A DNA stretch of 46,349 nucleotides, taken from positions 3,064,078 to 3,110,426 of the forward strand of contig BFEA01000081.1 of assembly GCA_003427395.1 (NCBI GenBank). Direction: 5' to 3'. Both the position numbers and the translations under genes were made by a program. Shown piece after piece: positions 20,040-30,102 of this stretch. The notes under the pieces were generated by a model that was not told the origin of the DNA, did not search any database, and saw nothing but the letters and a program-made list of their open reading frames with translations. Position 1 is the stretch's first letter. Every line of letters begins with the position of its first letter. The stretch comes from Chara braunii. Taxonomy: Eukaryota; Streptophyta; Charophyceae; Charales; Characeae.

Positions 20040-20910
20040 AAAGTGCCGGAAAAGAAAATATTAATTGCTGACAAGAACAGTGCCCTAAGACAAAGGGTTA
20101 TTAGAAGAGTATTGGCGAGCAAACTCACCTGCAGATGATATCGGTAACGACCCCCTAGTGAGAGATTGGGTTAATGATGATTTTTATAAGGATGATAGTA
20201 ATGATGATGATAATGATATCGATGATACTGCCACAGATGGTAGTAATGACGATGATGGTATTGAGGACTTGTGATTAGATGGGTGACCGAGAACAGTACC
20301 CTAAGATTGGAGATTTTAAGGATGATATTGGCGAGCAGACTCGCCTGCAGATGATATCGGTGACATCCCACTAATAAGGAGTGCAGTTAAGGGAATTATT
20401 TGATAAGGATGATGATGATGGGATTGATAATATGATGATGGTGATGCTGCAGATGGTGGCAATGACGAGCAACACTGTGATGATGACGCTGGTAATGACA
20501 AAGCCCACACAGAATGTAATGATGATTAGAATGACAAGCAATTATGACCTAATGGTAATGAGAAAACGACTAAACACACCCTTTCCTCAAGTGCTGATAA
20601 CAGATAATATTCTAATGATGACAACTAACGTCATGATGATGCTAGCAAACCTTGATGATGATGATGACGAGCATCAGCTTGATAACGAACAGCTCCCCTG
20701 ATAGCCTCATTGTGATGGCGATAACTGTGCCTTGATTATACTTGATGACACGTCCAGGCTGTGCCCCTGAAGATGGACAGCACCCTAATGTCGAACAATA
20801 CCCTTGATAGGAAGCAGTGGAGTGATGTCGAATCGCGACCTGGTAGTGATGGTGATGGCGAGGATGATGGCGAGCAGTACCGCAATGGCAGACCATTATT
20901 GAAATCACTC
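20040..20910. repeat. GAT-rich region with a 216-bp tandem duplication
   Basis: A block beginning GAACAGTGCCCTAAGA near 20075 is repeated near 20290, including TTGGCGAGCARACTCRCCTGCAGATGATATCGGT in both. Each block ends in degenerate GATGATAATGATG sequence. GAT-rich DNA continues to about 20880. No protein is supported. Confidence 0.75.
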
Positions 20911-21017
20911 ACACTTCAGGGTACCTAGGGCTAACTTCACTGTGCTCCACAGACATCGATATAGCGAACGCCTCTCAGGCCAAAAGCCACGTGCAGCAAC
21001 GCAGCGGCAATGGAGGG

Positions 21018-21152
21018 TTTTTTTTTTTTTTTTTTTAACACACCCCCTGCAGTGTTAGTGGTGCTGGTAAGAGCAGACACCACTAGCACCCGGGGAGAGG
21101 CTCCATCTATTGGTGGGGAGCTTTACCTGCTGGAAAACGGGTCCAGCGTCCC
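21018..21152 (-). mobile_element. Family B hairpin retroposon
   Basis: Minus-strand copy with poly(A) end (T run 21018-21036). Variable hairpin arms are 21052-21063 and 21078-21089 (12 bp, one G-U), loop CTGGTAAGAGCAGA. Second hairpin GCTCCATCTATTGGTGGGGAGC lies at 21101-21122, and the head hairpin GCTGGA AAACGGG TCCAGC precedes the terminal GTCCC at 21152. The stem sequence matches the copy at 6407, so the two form one subfamily. Confidence 0.75.
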
Positions 21153-21179
21153 ATACACAAAATTTATGAGCATGAACAA

Positions 21180-21610
21180 ATAGAATGAGAAACCTGCAAG
21201 CATTGATTACTCTGGCTTCCAGAGGATTAACTGTGCAGGTTTGTTTGAGAACAGGGAGGAGACCTCTTCATCCAAAACTAGATGCCAGATATCCACTGCT
21301 GAATAACCTAGTTTCTCCCTGTTTCTTTGGAAGCTTGAAGAAACTGTGTTCCAGAAGCAGCGTTATCTTGTAGCGGATCGGCCTTGCCGAACACGTCCGG
21401 GCAATTATCCCACCAGCATCTCACGTTCACAAGTATTCCATTCAGCTGCGTATCAGAGACACGGTCGGGGTTCAACCAAGGGCTGGCTATTCCCAGTGAT
21501 CCCCTTTCACGACGAGCTTGAGTCTTCGCAGTGAGTTCTTCACTACGAGTATCTTCAATGGCGTTGAATAAGTCGTGTCCGTCTCGTTGTGGACTTCTAC
21601 AACGTCTCAT
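21180..21610. other. Flank of family B copy with ATTGATTAC hairpin; otherwise no gene
   Basis: ATTGATTAC at 21204 is followed by the perfect hairpin CTCTGG CTT CCAGAG and GGATTAAC. The block CCTCTTCATCC..CCAGATATCCACTGCTGAATA (21265-21308) resembles 44228-44275. The rest (21310-21610) has a minus-strand frame of 100 codons that I do not recognise. Confidence 0.35.
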
Positions 21611-21619
21611 TTATTTGAC

Positions 21620-22469
21620 ATATTGATTGTACTCAGAACTGAATTGTTGTAGAATACTTTGATTCCCCACTCCACCTCCACAAAATATGGTCAACCCTTT
21701 CTCCCTCGGGGGGCACCGAGAGACAGGGCCGTCTTGAGATGAGATTGCATGATCCAAGCAACAGCGATGCAACAAAGATGGAACACAAAATCGGGAAAGG
21801 GGAGGGGGACCAGATAGGATGACCAGACGGGTGAGATCTTGGCAGGGTCGGGTCAAACAAGGGACTCGACAAGAGCCAGTGGGTGAGGGGGGAGGGGATC
21901 GGGGAAGTCCGTCGGGGGACGCAGCGGGAAGGAGGGTTCTATCGTCGTCCAGTCCATAAACAGCAGCCGGTAATCCCGTAATACTATCCTCTCCTGTTGT
22001 TGGGCCTCTTGCTTTCTACCACTCCATTCCACTCTGGCTATCCATCCTCCTTCTGCCCCCCCTAACCAGTTGGTGCAGAAGGAGGTGATGGCTCGTTCTA
22101 TGTCCCTTGTCATTTGTAGGAGGTCCAGCTTATCTTCACTTCCTGCCACCTGCTCATTATTTCCATTTGGACTTGTTGTCGGATTTGGTCAGTCGTTTCT
22201 GCTCCCTCCACCCTAACCCCCTCAAGTGCCATTAGGTAGCGCTGCCACCAAAGTCCCCATAGTACTGCCCTTTGTCCCAAATCATACATATTTTCCACGA
22301 AGGGTGATTCTCTCTGTGCCTGTGGCCAATGGCCCTCTAGAATGGCTCTCCAGGACCATGGCCATGGCAGGTCTGGTATCATCTCTCTCCATATCTGATC
22401 CCACCATCGCCACGTAAGTTGCGTCGTAGGGCACTGCATAAAAATGTGCTCCCAGAAATTGAACGCCAC
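21620..22469 (-). mobile_element. L1-like LINE 3' fragment, 5'-truncated (LINE-3)
   Basis: Only the last part of ORF2 is present. It begins at about 22460 within the zinc-binding region (EHIFMQCPTTQLTWRWWDQIW), changes frame near 22140 and continues as MTRDIERAITSFCTNWLGG, IVLRDYRLLFMDW and PHPLALVESLV with stop at 21853-21855. The order matches the ends of the LINEs at 3140-6110 (+) and 26250-34930 (-). About 230 bp of putative 3' UTR follow. The extreme 5' truncation is typical of LINE insertion. Confidence 0.8.
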
Positions 22470-22479
22470 CGGGAGTCAG

Positions 22480-22840
22480 ACCATCTGCCACATCAGCTTG
22501 TGACATGGTGTGGTCAAGCGCCTACGGTCTCCTGCGCGTGCGCTAAGCGTCAAGGCTTCAAAAAGAAGGGCCACCATCGCCGCCGCGCGCCATCGCCTTG
22601 AGTACGTAGCGTCGGGCGGGGCGCAACGCTCCCGGTAGCACTGCGCCCGCCCTCCCTCGCTGCATTGCTCGAACAGTCCTTCTCAGCCCCAACTAGGGCC
22701 AGATCCGTTGGTGTATGGCTGCCAGCTGCAATCGCCAAGACTGCAATTTCCCCCTGTGTCTCTGACCTTCTTGAATACTTGGTACATATTTCAACCTATA
22801 AAGGAAGGTGCGGCAAAAGTGAGAGGGTGGTGAGTTATAT
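22480..22840. other. Repeat-derived sequence, no gene
   Basis: 22490-22560 resembles 15565-15640 (RTCRGCTYGTGACRTGGYGTGG). 22620-22780 has module D flavour (CCTCCCTCGCTGC, CAGCCCCAACTAGGGCC). Both are weak. Confidence 0.3.
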
Positions 22841-22842
22841 CC

Positions 22843-23076
22843 TTTTTTTTTTTTTTAACTTCGTATATGGGAAACCTACTTAACGAGGTGATAAGAGCAT
22901 CCATGGTAAGTAGGACTCGGTGTCAAAGGCTCCATCTATTGGTGAGAAGCTACACCTGCTGGAAATCGGGTCCAGCGTCCCTGTACAATGATGATAATGT
23001 ATCTGCTGGAAATCGGGTCCAGCGTCCCTGTACAGTGATGTGAATGTATCTGCTGGAAATCGGGTCCAGCGTCCCT
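22843..23076 (-). mobile_element. Family B retroposon with three tandem 47-bp head units
   Basis: Minus-strand copy ending in poly(A) (T run 22843-22856). Hairpin arms are CCTACTTA (22875-22882) and TAAGTAGG (22907-22914), with TGATAAGAGCAT inside. Second hairpin GCTCCATCTATTGGTGAGAAGC follows, then three copies of CTGCTGGAAATCGGGTCCAG starting at 22956, 23003 and 23050, exactly 47 bp apart. In the sense direction the tandem units are at the 5' end. Confidence 0.75.
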
Positions 23077-23195
23077 ATGCAAAAATGTGTTGACAGCTCC
23101 ATCTACCTATGTATGCACGTTAAGCAATATAGGACAGAACATGGGAGACCCTTGCCATCCAATCTACAATATCTTTATATATGCACAACAAGCCA

Positions 23196-23500
23196 CGAAA
23201 CCCTAACAAAGATGTGATGTATGTGTGATGTACGTGATGTATGTTTGATATATGTGTGATGTATGTGTGATGTATGTGCGATGTATGTGATGTATGTGAT
23301 GTATGTGATGTATGTGATGTATGTGTTTTGTATCTGTCAAAATCTAAACACGAAACCCTAACAATGATGTGATGTGTATGATCTTTATCAATCAAGACTA
23401 AGCACGAATGTCTATCAGTGATGTAGTATGTGTGCTCTGGACGTCGAGTCCAGCTTCCATTATGCAATAACCCGAAAACCTAACAAAGAGGTGATGTGTG
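23196..23500. repeat. (TGATGTATG)n array and ACGAAACCCTAACAA repeats
   Basis: A 9-10-bp unit TGATGTATG(TG) repeats about 13 times at 23211-23328. The word CACGAAACCCTAACAAWGATGTGATGT occurs at about 23196 and 23350, and diverged at 23471 and 36646, so it belongs to a larger dispersed repeat. Confidence 0.75.
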
Positions 23501-23796
23501 TGATTCTTAGCAATGATGTAATCTGTATGATCTGGACGGCGAGTGCAACTTCCATTACCCATTGTCAGAAGAGAGCACGGGCATTGATTACTTACTTGCG
23601 CAGGGGAGGATTGGCCGCCTGCATACTGGTCCCAAACCAGCCCACCTCCATCCCACGGGCGATCAGCACCCCGTTGTTGATTGATATTGCAGGTCGGGCA
23701 ACACCAATCAACATGGACTATCCTACTCCTATCCTCAGGCAGACATCGGGGTTCAAGGGGGGGAAGGGGGGGAAGATGGTAAGCCTCTTATACGTG

Positions 23797-24715
23797 TCAA
23801 CCCCAATCCCCACCACGTCGGCATTCGGCATCTCTCTCGCTGCCGCCATCATCATTGTTGTTGTTGTTGGCATCCCCAATCCCCACCACGTCCGCTTGCG
23901 GCATCTCTCCCATCATTCTGATGATGATCTCAGATGCCCTGACACCGCTCTCAACCCTGCTGTTGCCGTGGACGTCGATGCCGCCATCGTCGTTGTTATT
24001 GTTGTTATTGTTGTTGCTGTTGTCATCTGCCGCCATCGTCGCTGTTGTTGTTGACAGCCCCAAATCCCACCGCATTCGCTTGCGGCATCTCTCCCATCAT
24101 GCTGATGATGATTTGAGATGCACGGGCATCGTTCTCCACCCCACTGTTGTCGTGGTCGTCGCTGCTGCAGTCATCGCCATTGTTGTTGTTATTGTTGTTA
24201 TTGTTGTCATGGTTGTCATCATTGTTATTGTTGTTGATGTCGCCATCATTTTTGACAATATCCTTGATGTCGGTGTTATTAATGTTGTTGTTGTTATTGC
24301 TATCCTTGCTATTGTTGGTGTTGTCGCCGCAATTATCTTCATCGGCCTCAAATCCGCCCTCCCACCAGCCGTCCTTGTTGCCCTTGTCACCCATCTCGCC
24401 CGTTCCCTGCCGATTCTTCAGCTGATTACGCTGATTGCGACCCATTGTAAAGAGGATTTTGCAGACGCCCATCCTATCATCCGCTCGCCTCCAGTCGATG
24501 TAGGCCTCGAGGCGGGGATCCGGCCCCTCCTCCAGCTCCCACATGATGTCTAGCATCTCCTGGGTCCTGTCTTCCAACCACTGCTCCATAGAGATCGTCC
24601 CCCCATCGATCTCCCCCTCCTCTTGCCGCTGCAGCATGAGCAACCCAACTATCGTCCTCAGTTGCTTGCATCACTCCTCCGCCGCTCGATGTTGTAGCTC
24701 CCCCACCGAATCCAT
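23797..24715 (-). pseudogene. Asn-rich protein family, copy 1
   Basis: From ATG at 24713-24715 the frame reads MDSVGELQHRAAEE, an in-frame TGA (24671-24673), then CKLR-type sequence into MEQWLEDRTQEMLDIMWELE (M at 24587-24589) and DPRLEAYIDWRRADDRMG. After this charged block come long Asn/Asp tracts encoded by GTT/AAC repeats. A module RASQIIISMMGEMPQAN near 24127 is repeated as RASEIIIRMMGEMPQAD near 23934 after a frameshift. A second gene copy at 36948-38423 preserves the N-terminal block with conservative changes. The block is likely helical or coiled-coil; function is unknown. It could be a domesticated or element-borne structural protein. Confidence 0.5.
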
Positions 24716-24884
24716 CTCTCTCCCAAATAGTTGCGCCACTCACACGGTTCTTCTAAAGAATCTGAACCAGTCATCAATCCCACTGTTGACGCTACTCCTG
24801 TCCACGTGTCACGGGACTTCCGTGTCTCCAAACAACAAGTGCCACGTGGCAACAAACCACTCACACCTGTCGGGCACGTGCGCA

Positions 24885-24995
24885 AGCCTAGGAGCCGGGG
24901 AGCTGTCCTCCCCAGGCGCTGGTCGAGCCGGGGAGCTGTCCTCCCCAGGCGCTAGCGCTAGCGCCTGGGGAGGACAGCTCCCCGGCTCCTAGGCT
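24885..24995. repeat. Perfect palindrome, 32- and 36-bp arms
   Basis: Bases 24925-24956 and 24957-24988 are exact reverse complements with no spacer, centred on GGCGCTAGCGCTAGCGCC. A second left arm, 24885-24920, pairs perfectly over 36 bp with 24960-24995. The two left arms share a 28-bp direct repeat (24893-24920, 24926-24953). The block lies 170 bp upstream of Asn-rich gene copy 1. The equivalent place upstream of copy 2 (38571-38663) has the same GCGCTAGCGCTAGCGC centre but not the long arms. Confidence 0.95.
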
Positions 24996-25162
24996 AGCAC
25001 AGCGACGTTGTGGCGGAGTATCTTAGTCCACGCTCCACTCAAACACTCTTGATGATGGCCCATACAACAGGGCTAAGAGATTATCCAGGGTCAATACATA
25101 AAGTCCATGATTCATGATTGAGGATGAGTTCTATTTTTTCAGTCAACGTTGTATTTTTTTAT

Positions 25163-25212
25163 GGGACGCTCGACCTAGTTTCCAGCAGGTGCAGCTCTCA
25201 ACCAATAAAATG
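25163..25212 (+). repeat. Truncated family B head
   Basis: GGGACGCTCGACCTAGTTTCCAGCAGGTG is followed by a diverged second-hairpin region (CAACCAATAAAATG). No poly(A) or variable hairpin. Confidence 0.6.
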
Positions 25213-25456
25213 AAGCATTTTGTTTTGAGAAAAACAGATTATTATGCCATTTTGCATTCCGTCACCGCAAATCACACCGCGAATTCTCGTGATGCCCAGT
25301 GCCATAATTAGACAGGACTGTAGTGTTCACCGGCATCTCTGAGTTTATGGACGAGTTAGTCGAGGAAAGCAGCTTAAACAAGGCTGGCAAAAGCAAGAGA
25401 GTGGACGGTTGTATCTTTTCAGCAACCATTGTCTTTCTTTCCAGATGCTACAACCG

Positions 25457-25700
25457 TTTTGTTTTGTTTTTTTTCCTGAAAACTTCGTAAATGGGAAACC
25501 TACTTAACGAGGTGATAAGAGCATTCCCGGTAAGTAGGCCCCAGCGTCAAAGGCTCCATCTATTGGTGGGGAGCTACACCTGCTGGAAATCGGGTCCAGC
25601 GTCCCTATACAAATATGAAAATATATCTGTTGGAAATCAGGTCCAACGTCCATATGCCATGGTGTGAATGTATGTGCTGGAAAACGGGTCCAGCATCCGT
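25457..25700 (-). mobile_element. Family B retroposon with tandem 47-bp heads
   Basis: Same subfamily as 22843-23076: arms CCTACTTA (25499-25506) and TAAGTAGG (25531-25538), loop TGATAAGAGCAT, then heads starting at 25580, 25627 and 25674, again 47 bp apart. In the second head both sides of the stem changed together (GTTGGA..TCCAAC). An isolated further head lies at 25804-25833. Confidence 0.75.
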
Positions 25701-25880
25701 GTCCATCTGATCTATAGAACCTCGCCCACACACTGAGACATCAATCATATCAGGCAAAACCTTAATCATGATATAATGTGTATTACACTAATGTAATTTA
25801 TATCTGCTGGAAATCGGGTCCAGCATCCCTATACCATGTTGTGTACTATGTCCAACAGTCAGGAACTGCCAATATATGTC

Positions 25881-26075
25881 TTTTTTTTTCTTTTTTTTTT
25901 AAATAAACCACTCACAACAACAGATAGGAGTGATGATAAGAGCATGCACTCCTACCTGTTATGCAAGGGACTTCATTCTATTGGTGGGGAGCTGCGCCTG
26001 CTGGAAACCGGGTCCAGCGTCCCTTAAAGAAAGATAACCATAGCATATGTTGAGAACCGGGCCCAACTTCCCTCA
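25881..26075 (-). mobile_element. Family B retroposon, third stem type
   Basis: T run 25881-25900. Variable hairpin arms are ACAGATAGGAGTG (25920-25932) and CACTCCTACCTGT (25947-25959), 12 of 13 pairs, around ATGATAAGAGCATG. The body ends with GGGTCCAGCGTCCC at about 26024. A diverged head (TGTTGAGAACCGGGCCCAAC) follows at 26048-26068. Confidence 0.7.
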
Positions 26076-26253
26076 TGATGTTCCTGATAACCATGAAAAA
26101 AAGGAGGAAAATTGGGTGCCTCTTCAGTCCAGTAAAATACCGCAAGGTAAAAGAAAACAAACCAAGCCCCCAAGTTTCCTTCGATGATGTGCAGATCCAA
26201 AAAACCAAAAATTCCACCTTCTTCACTCCCCTTCTATTCCAAACCATTGTAAA

Positions 26254-27942
26254 TCAACCAAAGCAAGCTTGAAAGGGGGAAAGTGGATCTGTGAAAAAAT
26301 CAGAAGATCTAAGCGAAGCTCCTGGCTGAAGTTTGAACCAGTCTCGGAATAGAAGGTGAAAGTCCTTTTTGAAAGGTTCATTTTCCCCCTCCGCACCTGG
26401 CCTTATCATTTCACCTAGTCCCCCCTCATCAGATTTTCCCAGCCAGTCCTTTTCAAATTGTTGGATTCTCTTTTTTATATCTCTTTTAAAATGAAATTTA
26501 TATAATTTGATTGTGAGGGTCTTCCATTGTGCTCGAACCTCCGTTTGCACATTGACTCCACAATAGTAAGTCTTTCTAACTTCACATCTCCTCTTTCCCA
26601 TACGCAACGTCTGTACCATAGCGTCCAGATAACAACCTTACGTCCTATCATATTTTTTTTTTGTTGAAAGTCTGATAGTTGAATGCCTGCAGGTTCCCAA
26701 TGACCTAGAAGAATAGCCCTCCAATCCCAGGGTCAATCCAGATTTATCATGGTCCTCCAAATGCAATCCCACTTACGCCATATCAACACCGAACCAACAC
26801 ACTGTAAAAAGATATGTTCGATGGTTTTCCGAAATTTTCTACTAGGGAATGGAGATACACAAGACTTATACCATGGTACTGCCAAGCCCCGTTGTTCCAG
26901 CGTCGAACGATCAATCACCCAATCATTTTTGGGCAAACATCGGTGGAATATTTGCCACTGCAGAGAGACAAATTTGGTTGGGCGTTGCTTGAGAGTTCTA
27001 AAGAACTTGATGTGCTTAATTAAATTTATATCTATATTGAGATGTCTAGCCCACCGTTCTTATACTATTGCTGCCACATCTACTTTTGGGCGAAGAAGCC
27101 TATATGTGGCCTTTACTGTTAAAGATTGCAAAACTTGTGGTTTTCCCCTTTTATGTGTTGATCAAATCCACTCTGCTGGATCTAGAGGAAGCTCAGGAAT
27201 CCGAATTTCAGGATGGTACGTTGTCCATCCTTGGGAAGACGAATTAAAAAGAACCCTGATTCTGTAGATGCAATCATAGGGAAGTAATTCCACTGTTTTT
27301 TTTTTAGACAAATTATAGTCCATTTTGATCCCACATATACTTACCAAGGCGCTATCAGGCAGGAGGTGTATTACTTGGCCTATTTTATTTTGTTCACCAG
27401 GTATGCATCCTACTACCCAATCTACTTCCTAAAAGCAAATTTTTTTTTTTAACTTGTGGATCCAAGCCAGGGGAATAGAAAAATAATTTGGTCAAAAAAA
27501 TCCCCTAGCCGATGAGCATACCTGAGGATCTCTCTCAATTGTTCGGCTGTTTTCCAGTCGTTTTTTGTTGTATCCCACAGGTCTTTAACCCGCAAAACCC
27601 CTTTTTGACCCACAAAGACCATGGTGAGACTGAACTATTGAAGATAACCCCATTCCTGTCAGTAATTCATTTGTTACCAAAGAGAGGCTGGTGAAACACC
27701 TCTTCATATCTGGAGGGAAATGATTTATTTGGTAGGGGTAGGAGTCGCCAATTTGTAAGCATAGTAATCAAAAGATCATCCATTGCAATATCATTTATAA
27801 TTGCCCCATTATCTCCTTCTATTCTGGATTGAGAATGCTTTCTGGGAATGCTCCAGTAACGATCATCAATCCATGTAAGGGGATGTACATCGTTATTAGT
27901 AGGCAGAGCCAGCCTTCTAATTTGTTCCAAGGCTAACATCAA
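26254..27942 (-). pseudogene. LINE ORF2: C-terminal region with zinc-binding motif
   Basis: Pieces match the + strand LINE in order: PLTWIDDRYWSIPRKHSQSR and FHQPLFGNK (27860-27667), VYRIRVLF-like sequence (27347-27162), CLPKNDWVIDRSTLEQRGLA with ETIEHIFLQC-like TIEHIFLQC (26936-26733), and the tail FEKDWLGKSDEGGLGEM and FHLLFRDWFKLQ (26619-26254). Several frameshifts separate them. Confidence 0.75.
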
Positions 27943-28199
27943 CCAGGGTCTGTCAATAACAAATATTAATTTCTTGATCCATTGAAGCGAGAGGGTCTGG
28001 CATTGCGAAGTTGGATCCAGAATCCCTAGCCCTCCCCTTGATTTGGGTCGGATAATAGTATTTCAAGCGACCATTGGGATTACCTTTTCTTTCTGATGGT
28101 TACCCCTCCACAAGAATGTTGAGACCTATTTACGCAACGGTTTCATCCGTGTTTGAAAGATTGACCATAAAGCAGATTTATACCACATCGAGGCAAACA

Positions 28200-29999
28200 C
28201 CACATTAATTTATTAATGATTAAGGATCTCCTGAACAAAGAAGTACGTTGATCCTTTCATTGATTCATTTTATCCATTGTTGGGCTAGAAACCCAATCAT
28301 CATTGATGACTGGTTTACCTTGAGCTGTAAGGGAGATGCCTCGAATGTGGATTGGAGCATCAAGTGATACCCAGCTTACTCTTGGAAATTTCGGCGGGCT
28401 AATGCCATTAGAGTGAATCCACCAGCCTTGTGTTTTACTCCCCCAATTCACCACCACATCAGAAACCTGAGAGAAACGGTCCATCAGAGATATAATATCT
28501 TCCATATCACTCTCTGAGGCTTTCACCATTAGTGTTTAATCATCTGCAAACATAGAGGTGACCGGTATGGCCTCCTCTGGGATTCTAGTAAATGTTAATC
28601 GTTTGAGATTTTTATTAGTCCTGAGATTTTCACCTAGAGCTTCCATGATTATTAGAAACAAAAAGGGGGCAAGGGGGTCTCTTTGTCTAACTGATCTTTG
28701 TAGGTGAATTTCTGGGGCTAGAAGACCATTGATTTGAACTCTTGTTGTCGCATTGTGGTGCAAAATGGATACCCATCTTCTCAAATTTGGACCAAAGTTC
28801 ATCTTATTGAGGCAAACATAAAAAAAACGTCAATCTACATGGTCATAGGCTTTCTCAAAGTCTATGCAAGCAAAAGCAACATTCTGTTTAGACTGACGAA
28901 CAAGTTTAACTGTTTCGTTAATTAACAAAATGTTATCTTGGATGTGTCTGCCATTGATGAATCTCGTTTGGGAAGGGTGAATAATATCAGTCATTAATGG
29001 AATTAGACGATTTGTCAATCCTTTAGCCAACATTTTTTAGACCACAGTGAGAAGGGTAATAGGCCGATAATTTTTAATATTAGTTTTATCCCCTTTTTTA
29101 TATAGAAGAGTTAAAACTCTTTGGCTCACAAATTCCCACATACATCCTGATTCCTGGACTTTGACAAAAAAAATCATCAGGTTGGAGGAGAAGGTGGGCC
29201 ACATAGTTTCCCAGAACTCTTTAGGAAGACCATATATCCCCGGTGTTTTGTCTTCTTCAATCTGAAGTAAGGTTGTCCAGATCTCTTCCTTAGTTACTGA
29301 TTTTTCTTAGTGCTCCCTTTGGGACTGGAAGAGTGACCGTGACATTGGAGTAAGAAAACGGTTTATGGCTTCTTCATCTTTCATCCGTCCCTCTAATCTT
29401 TTAAACGATGTAAAAAGATTTTTGAAAACATAGAATAGCTCCCTAGGTTGGATTCGAACCAACGACCCAATAGATAGGGTAAGCAGTGTGTGTAATCTGA
29501 CTAAGCTTCTCTCCGAACCGTGTGTGCAAGATTTCCAAGCACACGGCTCTCCATCAATTTAAAAATTATAAGCAATCTTTAAACTTCCCGCAGAAGAAGT
29601 AGAAAAGGAAAGATCATCTTTATCAAAAGGATATGAAAAACCTTCGATACTTGAACGCCTAGCACGAGCATGTGCTAGGGCAAAATAAGAGAAATCCATT
29701 TGACCTTTTATCAAGAATTTGGTTAACTTTCCTCGAATCGACAGTCCTTGCCAACGGTGTTGAGCAAAGTCCAAAAATTGCTTTCTAAGATCTTGTATGT
29801 AGACTAGTTGAAAATTATCAGGTTGATCTTCTAATTCATACTTTAGGATTTGTTATTGAATGCTCATCTCTTGAAGATGTCGATTTTTAGCCTGAAGCTT
29901 AGAAAATTCTTTACATTTCTTGGCTATAAAGACCAAGCCATTGTTAAACCAGTCTGTGTAAAAGTCATGTCTATTTTTGGTGGTATACCAGTATTCTCA
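28200..29999 (-). pseudogene. LINE ORF2: linker and reverse transcriptase
   Basis: The linker reads QHRWQGLSIRGKLTKFLIKG at about 29765-29700. After the insertion at 29440-29555 the RT continues: NYRPITLLTVV, HPSQTRFINGRHIQDN, IDFEKAYDHVD followed by TGA (28830-28832, in place of Trp), RQRDPLAPFLF, and FADD followed directly by TAA (28536-28538, in place of Leu). VNWGSKTQGWWIHSNG and VLGI-equivalent IRGISLTAQGK follow. Catalytic Asp residues are intact, but the stops disable it. Residue-by-residue it parallels the + strand LINE. Confidence 0.85.
29440..29555 (-). other. Insertion in LINE-2: group II intron domain V-like hairpin plus tRNA T-arm-like sequence
   Basis: On the minus strand 29549-29515 reads GAGCCGTGTGC, a GAAA-containing loop and GCACACACGGTTC. 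The AGC start, long lower helix and two-base 3' bulge are those of group II intron domain V, although the upper helix is weak. Further on, 29463-29447 has a perfect 5-bp stem and 7-nt loop GTTGG TTCGAAT CCAAC, identical to a tRNA T arm and containing a B-box match, followed by CTAGGGA as a possible acceptor strand. LINE coding stops at one side and resumes at the other. A scrap of organelle DNA (intron end plus tRNA 3' exon) would explain it; this is inference. Confidence 0.4.
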
Positions 30000-30102
30000 T
30001 ACATCCTGTATGTAACATCTGAATGAGGATTAGGACAACAATGAAGTGTTTAATTTGTAGAAACCCCTCCCTTGATCTCTTTTTTTACGAAATGACAACA
30101 AA

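Noticed and set aside
22956-23076. Evenly spaced 47-bp repeats as a possible CRISPR array
   Set aside because: Spacers are not unique, only three units exist, they belong to a poly(A) retroposon, and the genome is eukaryotic.
23855-24553. Long + strand frames rich in Leu/Val/Ile, looking like membrane proteins (also 37075-38111)
   Set aside because: They are the antisense of GTT/AAC arrays and of the Asn-rich minus-strand frames. Hydrophobic runs arise from reading GTT, TTG and TGT repeats.
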